Below are positions 9,193 to 18,180 of a stretch of 64,000 nt of DNA, one piece after another. Source of the stretch: Sphingobacterium lumbrici (GTDB taxonomy: Bacteria > Bacteroidota > Bacteroidia > Sphingobacteriales > Sphingobacteriaceae); the NCBI RefSeq assembly GCF_006476045.1, contig NZ_SRZY01000027.1, positions 248,001-312,000 on the forward strand, given 5' to 3'. Under the pieces are notes generated by a model. It saw only the letters and a list, made by a program, of their open reading frames with translations. It made no database searches and was not told where the DNA came from. Numbering within the stretch: the stretch's first letter is position 1; each line of letters opens with the position of its first letter. Position numbers and translations under genes: made by a program.

Positions 9193-9300
9193 CAAAACCC
9201 GTAGGGCTTGACCTTTACAGTCCGATAGTGCGTTTGGATTGTGCGAGCCCGCCTAACTTTGCTTTTCTCTTTTTAAAATTTTCCCTGTACGAGTAAAAAA

Positions 9301-9327
9301 AAGAGCCCCCTAAAAAGGAAGCTCTGA
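9301..9327 (-). terminator. Terminator of the 54-aa gene
   Basis: On the minus strand AGAGC...GCTCT is followed by at least eight Ts. The stem overlaps the stop codon at 9310-9312. This strong signal supports transcription of the small gene upstream of it. Confidence 0.7.
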
Positions 9328-9474
9328 AAGGCACAACTCGAACCAAAAGACACGTAGCGTATAATCGGTGATACCGAAACGCTGAATGCCTGCATGGAAC
9401 GGATGACCTGAGGTGCGAACGCCCGCCAACAACCACCGGCTGCCGAAACGGACTCTGAATAAGAACTTATACAT
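9310..9474 (-). CDS. 54-aa protein, probable small gene
   Basis: Translates from ATG at 9474 to 54 residues, beginning MYKFLFRVRFGSRWLLAGV and ending CLSELPF. It is rich in Phe, Trp and Arg and contains RTSGHPFHAGIQRFGITDY. Composition is protein-like, unlike the surrounding frames, and a good terminator follows immediately. I believe similar short proteins occur in other Bacteroidota elements, but cannot name a family. Function unknown. Confidence 0.55.
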   Translation of the reverse strand: MYKFLFRVRFGSRWLLAGVRTSGHPFHAGIQRFGITDYTLRVFWFELCLSELPF

Positions 9475-9524
9475 AATGCCCCGTCATCACAGGACGGTGC
9501 GATTGCAGCAAGGGCTGTGGGAAC

Positions 9525-9556
9525 AAAATACTACCCGTAGGGTGGAGATTTTTTTT
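9525..9556. repeat. Repeat copy 2 (ATACTACCCGTAGGGTGGAG core)
   Basis: Second copy of the 9161-9192 repeat; the core inverted repeat is here the palindrome ACCCTACGGGT read on the minus strand. Both copies are followed about 65-80 bp later by a similar TA(A/C)CTTTGCTTT string, so the repeated unit may be longer. Confidence 0.65.
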
Positions 9557-9670
9557 CCTAACAGGCGAAGCGAACCCTTGCAGCTCTCGCATCCGCATGC
9601 CTGTACCTTTGCTTTATGTATGAGTGATTTATCTTTATATTGGATGTTTTAATTTTACTAGGATTGGATT

Positions 9671-10969
9671 ATGATAAATACCATCGCAGAACTGCTTGAA
9701 AGAATTAAGGAAGAAGAGAAAAAAAGAATCGATTTGCTGAATATTACGCATCGACCAACAATTGGAAATACTTACGAAGGATTGACCGAAGCCCTACTTA
9801 ATAAAGCAATATTTAAAGATTTGAATCTCAATATTGTTACAAATTCATTTATTAAAGCTGATGATGGAACACGGAGTGATGAAATGGATATTATTCTTAT
9901 TGAAGGGAACGGTGAGCCGATACCCTATACGAAAGATCAGTTTGATGTTTCATTCAAGCAAGTGATAGCTGTCATACAGGTAAAAAAAAGGCTTACTAAA
10001 AATGAAATTTCAAGTTCATATGAGAATCTTAGAAATATATTAGATAAATCAGATAATGGGCCAATGCCATCATTTGCTGCACGACTATTTCGGGATTCTT
10101 ATCGGGGGATTTGTAAACAAGATGTTATACAAAGTGGAAAGGAGCGAACTACTTTTGAAAGCTCTACAACGGAATTGATGTATCATATTTTGAAAGTTGA
10201 ATCAACACTCCCTGCAAGAATTGTATTTGGATACGAGGGCTATAAAAGTGAATATGCACTAAGAGAAGGGTTCGTTAAATTTTTAGCAGATAATAAATCA
10301 GAGCCAGAAAGTTTGAAGCATGGTTTCGGACCATTAAATTTTCCAAATCTAATCATAAATGGAAATTACTCACTTTTGAAAGGTGATGGAATGCCATATG
10401 GCAGTCAAATGCTAGATGGGCAATGGGCTTTTTACTTATCTAGTAGTGAAGCTCCAATACTTAAGTTTCTTGAAATCATATGGACTCAACTTTCTTATAG
10501 ATTTGAGTTGCCAGTTGAAATTTTCGGTGAGGATCTGGACACGGAAGGAACTAATTTATTTTTGAAAGCAAATATTGTGAATGTTGGAGGTTTCCGAGGT
10601 TGGAATTATGAGTATGTGGCATTATCAAAAAAGACGCTTGAAAAAAATATTGGAAATCAAAAATGGGAACCAGTTAAACTTAGTACAGAAGAGAACCACG
10701 TTATTTCATATCTCTGTAAATATGATAAGCTGAGAATTGACCAGGTTAATCAAAAATTAAACATTATAGGTAAAGAGGTGGATTTAATAGAGTTTATTGA
10801 ATCTTTAATAAAGACCGGATTAGTTTATCAGAATGGCGAGGAGTTGAAATTACTTACTGATCAATGTCAAGTTGTTTGCATACCTGGAAGAGGATTTTAT
10901 GCTGCTGACAATAAAACAGGCAGATTGTCTAGGTGGGTAGATATTCAAATGAATAAATTAAAAGACTAA
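9671..10969 (+). CDS. DUF6602-like putative PD-(D/E)XK nuclease
   Basis: 432 residues. The N-terminal 130 residues fit a PD-(D/E)XK fold: TYEGLTEALL (about 34-43), then SDEMDIILIEGN (about 69-80), then KQVIAVIQVKKRL (about 95-107), giving an E...D...QxK arrangement. The opening helix with the pattern RIDLLNITHRPTIGNTYEG is what I associate with DUF6602. The C-terminal 90 residues (about 345-432) resemble a winged helix. It is the only long + strand gene in the island and stands alone between two repeat-rich noncoding stretches. Likely a solitary restriction or defence nuclease; no methyltransferase is paired with it. Confidence 0.6.
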   Translation: MINTIAELLERIKEEEKKRIDLLNITHRPTIGNTYEGLTEALLNKAIFKDLNLNIVTNSFIKADDGTRSDEMDIILIEGNGEPIPYTKDQFDVSFKQVIAVIQVKKRLTKNEISSSYENLRNILDKSDNGPMPSFAARLFRDSYRGICKQDVIQSGKERTTFESSTTELMYHILKVESTLPARIVFGYEGYKSEYALREGFVKFLADNKSEPESLKHGFGPLNFPNLIINGNYSLLKGDGMPYGSQMLDGQWAFYLSSSEAPILKFLEIIWTQLSYRFELPVEIFGEDLDTEGTNLFLKANIVNVGGFRGWNYEYVALSKKTLEKNIGNQKWEPVKLSTEENHVISYLCKYDKLRIDQVNQKLNIIGKEVDLIEFIESLIKTGLVYQNGEELKLLTDQCQVVCIPGRGFYAADNKTGRLSRWVDIQMNKLKD

Positions 10970-11251
10970 GAACGTTCTATGAAGTGCGGAAACGCAGGTA
11001 AAACAGCCTTGAGCTAGCGTTGGCCAAGCGGAAGGTCGGAATGGAGAGAAACGGAATGGAGACCTGTAGCTGTGCGTGCGAGCCGCCTGCGAGCGGAGCA
11101 AGGGTGGTGGCTGCAAAAGCCCGAAGAATGAGGGCGGCAGACGCCTACCGTTCACGGCAGGGCTGGCGTGTTTTTTTGCATCAGGGTGGGCAAAGGCAAG
11201 GGTAGCGACTGAACGGAACGAAACGATTGTTGGAAAGGAATGGAGCAATAA

Positions 11252-11326
11252 CTGCCTGCAATATCATTGGCTGGGTTTATATTTTTTGATTGTAGTACAA
11301 ACCCATTGGAGGAGGATTGCAGGCAG
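11252..11326. repeat. Long imperfect inverted repeat
   Basis: The outer arms CTGCCTGCAAT (11252-11262) and ATTGCAGGCAG (11316-11326) are perfect complements. An inner pair GGGTTT (11273-11278) and AAACCC (11299-11304) nests inside. The result is a 75-base two-tier hairpin. Confidence 0.7.
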
Positions 11327-11370
11327 ATTGCGGAATGACGGTGCGTTGGTTCGTGTAGTGAAGTGAAAGA

Positions 11371-11459
11371 GCTACTCTTGCGAGCAGTGCTGAAAGTGGC
11401 TGAATTGAAGGAATGAGGAACGAATGACTGAAATGAAGCGACTGAAGGCACATGGGGGA
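11371..11459. repeat. Diverged direct repeat, copy A
   Basis: Starts GCTACTCTTGC, continues through TGCTGAAAGTGGCTGAAT and ends GCACATGGG. Copy B at 11856-11946 has the same order of words with scattered substitutions. Confidence 0.65.
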
Positions 11460-11855
11460 AAGCAAAAAACATGACAGCCCGATCAGCCCGCAGCGACCCG
11501 CAGGCGAGCAAAAACAATAAGCAGCGGCAGACCCCCAATAAAAAATATTGTGAGTGTAGCGAACACCATAGAAGGGGTTTGGGGGGATGAAATAGCTGCG
11601 AGTGAGGAAGGAGAGAGTGTGTGAAGCAAAACAAGTGAACAGCAGTGAGTGAGCACCTACTGGAGCGCAAACGAACTGGTAAGTGAACGGTATATGCAAG
11701 GGCGACCGAAGGGAGTGCATTTTACCCTTGCAGATATGTTTTTGCGGAACAAAACGGAACGACTGACGAACACCGCTTTACCTGCGTTGGGGTGTGCGTT
11801 GGGAAAAGCAAGTGTGGCACGGTATGAAATGTAGCGCAGCGGAATGGAATAACGG

Positions 11856-11946
11856 GCTACTCTTGCTGTGCGGTGCTGGAAGTGGGTGAATGAAGAGAGT
11901 GAGGCACGAACGAACGGAATGAACCTACTGGAAGCACATGGGTGAG
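11856..11946. repeat. Diverged direct repeat, copy B
   Basis: Starts GCTACTCTTGC, continues TGCTGGAAGTGGGTGAAT and ends GCACATGGGTGA, parallel to copy A at 11371-11459. Confidence 0.65.
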
Positions 11947-12011
11947 GGATGGAATAATCTATTTGGAAATCGTATTTATGGAACCCATTATCATTGAAAA
12001 TAATGACATCC

Positions 12012-12701
12012 TTAAAATAAGGTCTTTTGATCATCTGACCCCTTCATAACCAAAGAAAAGCATTTTTCCATTGTCTTAATGCCAATGCCTTTGTATTCTA
12101 TTAATGAAATCATTGAAGCTACATTTGGATCATTTAGTGCGGCTGTAATTGTGTCTATTTGTTTTTGGGTACGGATGCCAACTTTAGTTTTTAGTGCTAT
12201 CGATGGGATAGTATTCCATTTTTTCTTGAAGGCAGAAAAGAGATCATCCGGAGAGAATGGGTCGTATTCATAGATTTCGATTGGTATATCAAGGTTAGAT
12301 AAATATCTTTCCATCATATCTACCACGGTCTTTTTATCTAAACCACCATTATGAGTCCCAAGTAATGGAAAAGCTATAGAAGTTATATTTTGCTTCTTAT
12401 ATGTTGAAGTGAATTTTTCTAAACCTTTTTCCAGGTATTCAAGCCTACTTGGGTATTTCCAATGAAACTTGGTAGGAAAGTTTAAAACCCATGGAGCATT
12501 TGACTCACCTTTATAAAGCCAAAGTTTTCCTATACCTATAAGTTCGTTTTTACAATGCTCTTTATAGATGTCAAACATTAGCGGGTATCTTAATTTAAAT
12601 ACTAATGCGATACCCTTGCCCATTACACCAACGCAATTAACCGTATTGACAACTGTCTGAGCTTTAGAATTAAATATGTTACCTTTTTTAAATTCAATCA
12701 T
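12012..12701 (-). CDS. DarG-like macro-domain protein (predicted ADP-ribosyl hydrolase / antidote)
   Basis: 229 residues. Residues 1-155 form a macro domain of the DarG type: KGNIFNSKAQTVVNTVNCVG, VMGKGIALVFKLRYP, LNFPTKFHWKYPSRLEYLEKGL and FPLLGTHNGGLD. The Lys in FPTK matches the position reported as catalytic in DarG, which removes ADP-ribose from thymidine in DNA. The C-terminal 70 residues lack the usual DarG tail and instead contain LIEYKGIGIKTMEKC, which looks like a helix-hairpin-helix DNA-binding element. The start overlaps the end of the giant DarT-like gene by 8 bp, so toxin and antidote are likely coupled. It is the last gene of the cassette starting at 33093. Confidence 0.8.
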   Translation of the reverse strand: MIEFKKGNIFNSKAQTVVNTVNCVGVMGKGIALVFKLRYPLMFDIYKEHCKNELIGIGKLWLYKGESNAPWVLNFPTKFHWKYPSRLEYLEKGLEKFTSTYKKQNITSIAFPLLGTHNGGLDKKTVVDMMERYLSNLDIPIEIYEYDPFSPDDLFSAFKKKWNTIPSIALKTKVGIRTQKQIDTITAALNDPNVASMISLIEYKGIGIKTMEKCFSLVMKGSDDQKTLF

Positions 12702-15700
12702 GGCTTACTAAGGATTGGTGTAGATTAAGAAATAGTGACCAGTATGTAGGTGATAATTGAATAAAGCCTGTATCGGAATCAATTACTTTGCACCCTTCTT
12801 GATAATGAAAAAGGGATTCTAAAAACCTAATTCCGCCATCATCTTCAGTATATGCTGCAACATCAGATTGATAGTATATCATATACAACAGACCCAAGTC
12901 ATGTAATTCTATTTCACAAATAGAAGCAAGTCGACTCAAGTTTGATAAAACTGATTCTAGTGGCATCCTACTTTGCATATACTCTCCAATAAAATCCCCT
13001 TCAGATAGTGCAAGAGCGACATTCAAGTCTTCGGCACTAAAAGGTAGTAGATGCCAAACATTTTTAATAATTGACTGGGTGTATCGGTATTGATCGGATT
13101 TATCACCTTGACTATTTGCGGCAGGTTTTCCAATATCATGCAGAGCCAGGAAGGTTCTGAATAGATTGTGGTCAATTGGCAATTTGCTATCTCCAAAGTA
13201 TTTTTCAAAAGCATTCAAAACAATGAGCGTATGTTCCTTTAAAAAATAGTGACGAACTTTTTGAAGGAATGGCTTTTTAAGCTCATTCGATAAATTCATT
13301 AAGCCATTTACCAGAAGCCCAGGGTTATCAAAAACTAGGTCTTTTGTATAATCCTTTTTAATATTTGGCAGATTTGAATAGTCGTTATTGGCCTTGACAT
13401 TGTCGCCTAATGATGTTTCAAGTATGGACCAATCAGTACTTTTGTAACCGTCATGAAATTTAACCGAAATTTTAGCAGTAGGGTCTATTCTTACCTTAAT
13501 ATCTGGATAGGCGTGAATTGTTGATTTAGATAAAAAAAGGATGTTCCCTGATAAATATTCGAAACTATCTTGCTTAGTGCTTTCTAGAATTATTTTGCCA
13601 TGGTTATGGCCATCTCCTTGGTAATCAGTCCAGACAGTTAATATATCGCCATCAATCTCATATTCTATTTTTTTGTTTTCGTTGTGAAAAACTTGGTGCT
13701 CATAATTATCTATGACCACTCTACGAGATAAGTCTGATTCGTTTTTAATAACTTCTAAAAGTTGCCTTTTTGTAGCCCTGTTTGGAACTATAATGGAGTA
13801 CTTTTTTATATCGCTAAAGTCAAATTCTTCTGGAATGAGAAATTCTTGCTGGGAATAGTTAATATATGTTTGCCAGTTGCCGTCCGATGTGTTTTTAATG
13901 GTGCTATAAACATCCATAAAATTAAACTTTGGAAGCATTTGCGAGATTGGGCCTGCGGATGCCCAATTGGTTTGCATGTTACCATTGCTAATGAAGCATT
14001 GGTCTCTGTGTTTAAGAATTATCTCCTGTAAGTCAAACTTAAAAAAAACAGGAATTGGGCATTTGGGTAATCCCAATGCTAGCGCCTGTGGAAAATTAGA
14101 TTTCCAGACTTCAGACCAATTGCCATAATAATCTTTAGTCCATCCATAATATCCACAGTTTATGTCTTTGCCCAACGCCTCATTATAAAACTGTGTCGGA
14201 GTTTGAGGGCGAAAATAGAATCTAGCAAAACGATGTGCATCACCTCTGCGAAGCACCACATTTCCTGCAGCATCAGCATGGTCAACGGCCTTATCCCTAC
14301 TAAGTATTTTATGCGATTTGATTATCTGAAATGCATTTGAAATATGGGTGTAATGATAAACCGAACCTGCCCATGGCGAATCGTCATCTCTAAGTTTAAG
14401 ATACAGTTGTAATTCAGGAATCGAGTCAATTACTGAATCAATATGTTCTCTAACATCAATTGGAATAGCTGGATTGTCCAAGAGGAAGTAGTAATCCCAG
14501 TTATACTTAAAAGCATTTATCAGATCAATTGAAAATGGTATTGCTGTGTTTTTAGAAACGAGAGTCCAATCGAGATATTCCTTGAATGCGGCTAATGTAT
14601 TTGGCTCTAACTTAATTTTACCGGAAAGAACTTTCCAGTCTAGGTAGTCTTTGAACTCGTTAAGAACTTCAAAAGAAGGAATAAAAGACTTGGATATTGT
14701 TACCAAATCCCAACGTAAATAAGACTTGTATTTCCTAAGCAGATCAATATTTGAAAGGTTTAACTTTTCGTGGGAAATTAGCTCTTGCCAATCCCATTCT
14801 TCTGCAAATGCATCTAGTAATCTATCATGCTGTGTAAAATCCAGATTGTGATGTTTCGATAACAGTCTCCAATACTCGGAATTAAAGAATTGTGAGTTTG
14901 AAATCAGAGTAACTGTTTCCAAGTTTACATGTAATTGACCATTGTGGAGTATTAAATTCCAATCAGAAAAGCCTTTATCAATAAAGAACGTAAGGAGGTT
15001 TTTATCGAATATTATGTTTTCGTTTTCACATAAACTGTGTAGGTTCCAATCTTTATTAGCCAGCTGAAGTATTAGGTCATTATCTACCCAACTAAGTTTT
15101 GAGATATGCTCCCAATTCCAGCTTTTGTCAGGTAGTGTAAGTAAAATTGACTTCTCTAATTTTAGGCCAGGTGAGGTTGTGAGAACATTGTAATCCCAAG
15201 GCTTGTCTGAATTTTTTAAAAGAAATTCAGAATCCAATTGCAGTAATGGGTGTGATGATAAGGCAGGCCAATTCCAATTCTTGTTTATGAATTTCTCAAT
15301 TAGATCTGTTTCCAGCACCACATCACTACGAGAGGAGATTTCCTGGAAATCAATTTTATCTGAGAAACGATTGAATCGCCTCAAGTCATATAGAATTTCC
15401 TTAGTGCCTTTATGGGATTTAGTAAGCAGCGAACTTTGTTTAGAAAGAATAGACCAGTCCCATTCATCTTCAAATTCTGATACCACACGCTCATGCCACG
15501 ACAAGTTATTGATTGTACTTAACCTTTTGAAGTTCCAATTATCCTTGAAGGCACGTAAATATTCCAATACAAATTCCACCCATTCATTTAGATTCCTGTA
15601 AGTGGCTTTATTGTATTGGAAAAATGATGATAATACTCTGTTTTGGGAAAGAACATCCCAATTAATCAAATCAATATGGTTTATCAAAAAGTAATGATCT

Positions 15701-18180
15701 ATTGGAATAAATTGGTTAGCACTAATGTAATTCCAATCCCAGAGGAAAATATCAAACGAAATAGTTTCATCAATGGCTCTCCAAAGAGAATGCACGGATA
15801 GCTTTTTTGTTATTTCTGTCCAAGTTTCTTTTATAACGGATTCTGTGCCTTGAGAAATTAGAACGGCTAATGAAGTTAATTTGGTTATGGGTAGAAGATC
15901 TTCTTCTTGATATAACTTCTCAATGATAAATGGCCAAAATAGATAATGCGCCAATTCATATTGTAATTCCTCTGATCTCAACTCTTCAGATGTGAGCCTT
16001 TCAGTAGTCACTATTTTCCAGTCCCAAGGTAACTCAGGATTTTCAAGAATATATTTTACCGAACACTTACGGGAAAGAGCTGAGTAAATTGAACTTGCTT
16101 GATTCAGATCGTATATTTCATCTATAAACTCACCGATTATTTGGTCACAGTCCGATTCTACTTCTTTTTTAAATACTTGATGCCAATTTACCTCAACGGA
16201 CATATCTTCAAGTGTCCCAACCAAGGGCAACAAAATATTTGCAGAAAGACGGTTGGAAATGACGGAATGAAGTGATTCTTGAGCATCTTTCTCAAGAGAC
16301 CAATCAATGAAGAATGATAAGTTGTCCGAAATTAGTCGAGGATCAATTCGCTGAATTATTGAGGTGAAATCTAGTTCTGGTTTTAGTTGAGATAAATGTT
16401 CAATATTCCAATTAAGATCAACACGATTACTTATTAGATCATATCGCCAATCGAAATTGCTGTTTTCAATTACGATTTGAAGGTTTTCAATTTTTAGAGA
16501 CACATTGTCAAATGCCCGATCACTTTTTATTTTGGATGCATGTAATTCAAATGAATTTGCCGACCAAATAAAATTGATATTTGCCTCTATGCCAGGAACG
16601 AGTTCGGTTCCCCAAAAGAGCACATTGTATTTGTCCAATAAAGCGACTGTCTCAACGCTAAGAAACACTTCATCCTCTGCGCCCAATTTCAGTGTTATTT
16701 CTTTCGAACTTGATTCTATAAATTCTAAAATCAGAGGATATTCTATGGAGCTATTGAAACTTTGCTTCGTTTGAATAATTCTTTTCAGAAGTACGTTAAT
16801 GTCCAGATAGGGACCAATGGTCGCTAAATGTTCTGCAATGAAAGTGAAGGAATATTTTGATGTGATGAAGCTGTAATTCCAAGGAATATCTGGGTTATAG
16901 GAAATCAATTCACCTGCTTTTTCCTCCCCCCATGATGTTATTAACGCTAGGTTAAATGGAAAGAACTTTATGTTTTGCTTTAGAAAGTCATAAGAAACCA
17001 AAGTTGCCAAATCATCTAGATTACCAAGCTTTTCAAGGGAATCAATAGAGAGAATGACTTCTTCAATTTGATCTTGATTCAATTTGTCAAAGACTAGATC
17101 GATATTCCACGGATATTCATTTATGCTATTAATGATAAAATCCGGTGATAACTTGCTGGAAAGTTGGCTCCAATTCCAATAATCAAAATAACGATCAATG
17201 TTTTCTGTTAGAATCTTTGAGGGGCAATTCTCAATTATGGCATTCCATACGGATAAGTTGTTTACCTCAGGGTCAGTGAGGATATCCAGAAAGTTCGTAT
17301 TCCATTCGATTCTATTGTCACAAAGGAATATCGGCCAATCAATAAATTCAATATATGGAGCGATCTCATCAGGTCGAAGGGCATCTGCATTTTGTAAATG
17401 ATACACCCATTTAAGCCGTAGTAACCATTCGCTTAGAACTTTATAATTTTCAGGAAATGAAATGATATTGTATAATTCAGGAGATGCTATCTTATCAATG
17501 GCGATACCAAGATCGTATAGCTCATTACTACGAAAAAGGGAAAGAGTGAGGTCGATGTTTACTTTTTCATATTTTTCAGTTTCAGCATTAACCCAATCAA
17601 TGTGTAAATCTTGTGATTTTGTGGGATCACCCTTGCAAGATTCTCTTGCTTTAATTAAGTTGAAGTTTTCCTGTTGGTCCGGTAAATCAAATATAAAAGG
17701 TTTGACTTCCTTCTCATTAAGAATATCCGATGTGATATTGTATTTATGAAAAGGAAAAGGATTATCTATTGATTCTGAATTGTGTAATAGGTAGAGATCA
17801 TTCAATTTTATTCCAGCTTCATAAAATAAGAATTTAGACCCCTCATTTATAGCATTTATGCCCCATATGGTTGCTGAAACCCTTATTTCTTCACTTTCAT
17901 TCTGAATAACCTGTACTAGATGGAAACGCTCTAAAGTTTGTAGTATTCGTGAGAAAATCTCATCCTCAGATTTGTCATAGTACAAATTATTTTCAGGGTC
18001 GGATTTTAGTGCAAAACCAAAGTCTAAGCCCATCTCCAAGTAACTACAAGAATTGTCTTTTTGTGTCAGATAGGATAGGACTATGGTATCTAGTTCAGAA
18101 AGCACAAATGATTTCCTGTAGAATACTTTATGAAGGCTTTTCCTTATTGCCCAATTTATATTTAGCTCTGCCAATCTCAT
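12694..18180 (-). CDS. Giant W-x-W repeat protein with DarT-like ADP-ribosyltransferase and HD domains
   Basis: 1828 residues. Residues 1-330 are of unknown fold. From about 335 to 1230 there are about 21 copies of a W-[DN]-[WYFL]-x-x-[LIV]-[ST] motif; from 969 to 1228 they recur every 23-30 residues. Residues about 1273-1480 resemble DarT (DUF4433): YHYTHISNAFQIIKS, then ARFYFRPQTPTQFYNE, IPVFFKF, and QQEFLIPEEF, where Glu1446 would be the catalytic residue. Residues about 1640-1790 form an HD domain with His1650, His1681-Asp1682 (HDIGKP) and Asp1773. DarT ADP-ribosylates thymidine in DNA. ATGA overlap joins it to the helicase upstream, and an 8-bp overlap joins it to the macro-domain gene. 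The repeats may be a sensor or scaffold that keeps the toxin domain silent; this is inference. Confidence 0.75.
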   Translation of the reverse strand: MRLAELNINWAIRKSLHKVFYRKSFVLSELDTIVLSYLTQKDNSCSYLEMGLDFGFALKSDPENNLYYDKSEDEIFSRILQTLERFHLVQVIQNESEEIRVSATIWGINAINEGSKFLFYEAGIKLNDLYLLHNSESIDNPFPFHKYNITSDILNEKEVKPFIFDLPDQQENFNLIKARESCKGDPTKSQDLHIDWVNAETEKYEKVNIDLTLSLFRSNELYDLGIAIDKIASPELYNIISFPENYKVLSEWLLRLKWVYHLQNADALRPDEIAPYIEFIDWPIFLCDNRIEWNTNFLDILTDPEVNNLSVWNAIIENCPSKILTENIDRYFDYWNWSQLSSKLSPDFIINSINEYPWNIDLVFDKLNQDQIEEVILSIDSLEKLGNLDDLATLVSYDFLKQNIKFFPFNLALITSWGEEKAGELISYNPDIPWNYSFITSKYSFTFIAEHLATIGPYLDINVLLKRIIQTKQSFNSSIEYPLILEFIESSSKEITLKLGAEDEVFLSVETVALLDKYNVLFWGTELVPGIEANINFIWSANSFELHASKIKSDRAFDNVSLKIENLQIVIENSNFDWRYDLISNRVDLNWNIEHLSQLKPELDFTSIIQRIDPRLISDNLSFFIDWSLEKDAQESLHSVISNRLSANILLPLVGTLEDMSVEVNWHQVFKKEVESDCDQIIGEFIDEIYDLNQASSIYSALSRKCSVKYILENPELPWDWKIVTTERLTSEELRSEELQYELAHYLFWPFIIEKLYQEEDLLPITKLTSLAVLISQGTESVIKETWTEITKKLSVHSLWRAIDETISFDIFLWDWNYISANQFIPIDHYFLINHIDLINWDVLSQNRVLSSFFQYNKATYRNLNEWVEFVLEYLRAFKDNWNFKRLSTINNLSWHERVVSEFEDEWDWSILSKQSSLLTKSHKGTKEILYDLRRFNRFSDKIDFQEISSRSDVVLETDLIEKFINKNWNWPALSSHPLLQLDSEFLLKNSDKPWDYNVLTTSPGLKLEKSILLTLPDKSWNWEHISKLSWVDNDLILQLANKDWNLHSLCENENIIFDKNLLTFFIDKGFSDWNLILHNGQLHVNLETVTLISNSQFFNSEYWRLLSKHHNLDFTQHDRLLDAFAEEWDWQELISHEKLNLSNIDLLRKYKSYLRWDLVTISKSFIPSFEVLNEFKDYLDWKVLSGKIKLEPNTLAAFKEYLDWTLVSKNTAIPFSIDLINAFKYNWDYYFLLDNPAIPIDVREHIDSVIDSIPELQLYLKLRDDDSPWAGSVYHYTHISNAFQIIKSHKILSRDKAVDHADAAGNVVLRRGDAHRFARFYFRPQTPTQFYNEALGKDINCGYYGWTKDYYGNWSEVWKSNFPQALALGLPKCPIPVFFKFDLQEIILKHRDQCFISNGNMQTNWASAGPISQMLPKFNFMDVYSTIKNTSDGNWQTYINYSQQEFLIPEEFDFSDIKKYSIIVPNRATKRQLLEVIKNESDLSRRVVIDNYEHQVFHNENKKIEYEIDGDILTVWTDYQGDGHNHGKIILESTKQDSFEYLSGNILFLSKSTIHAYPDIKVRIDPTAKISVKFHDGYKSTDWSILETSLGDNVKANNDYSNLPNIKKDYTKDLVFDNPGLLVNGLMNLSNELKKPFLQKVRHYFLKEHTLIVLNAFEKYFGDSKLPIDHNLFRTFLALHDIGKPAANSQGDKSDQYRYTQSIIKNVWHLLPFSAEDLNVALALSEGDFIGEYMQSRMPLESVLSNLSRLASICEIELHDLGLLYMIYYQSDVAAYTEDDGGIRFLESLFHYQEGCKVIDSDTGFIQLSPTYWSLFLNLHQSLVSHD

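Larger units (their letters stand above)
10970..12011. other. Purine-rich, repeat-bearing stretch without a convincing gene
   Basis: About 1.04 kb between the DUF6602-like and macro-domain genes. The plus strand is strongly G+A biased, with frequent GGAATG, GAACGA and GAATGA words. Open frames on both strands are low in protein-like composition and I call none of them. It contains a diverged duplication (11371-11459 and 11856-11946) and a long imperfect hairpin (11252-11326). It might encode a structured RNA or be decayed element sequence. Confidence 0.5.

Noticed and set aside
9215..9436. A 73-codon minus-strand frame across the 54-aa gene
   Set aside because: It runs through the terminator and overlaps the better-supported 54-aa frame.
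11152..11720. Two overlapping minus-strand frames of 147-172 codons in the purine-rich stretch
   Set aside because: Their composition (many Ser, Phe, His, Pro, Cys) simply mirrors the purine bias of the other strand, both overlap in different frames, and neither contains a domain.
11988..12007. CATTATC...GATAATG-like hairpin after the macro-domain gene as a terminator
   Set aside because: The stem is only six AT-rich pairs with no T-run, too weak to call.
11657..12034. A 125-codon minus-strand frame reaching into the macro-domain gene end
   Set aside because: It overlaps the real macro-domain gene and the repeat copy B, and its protein shows no motif.
12694..18180. W-x-W repeats as WD40 propeller blades
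   Set aside because: Spacing of 23-30 residues is too short for a 40-residue blade and the GH...WD pattern is absent.
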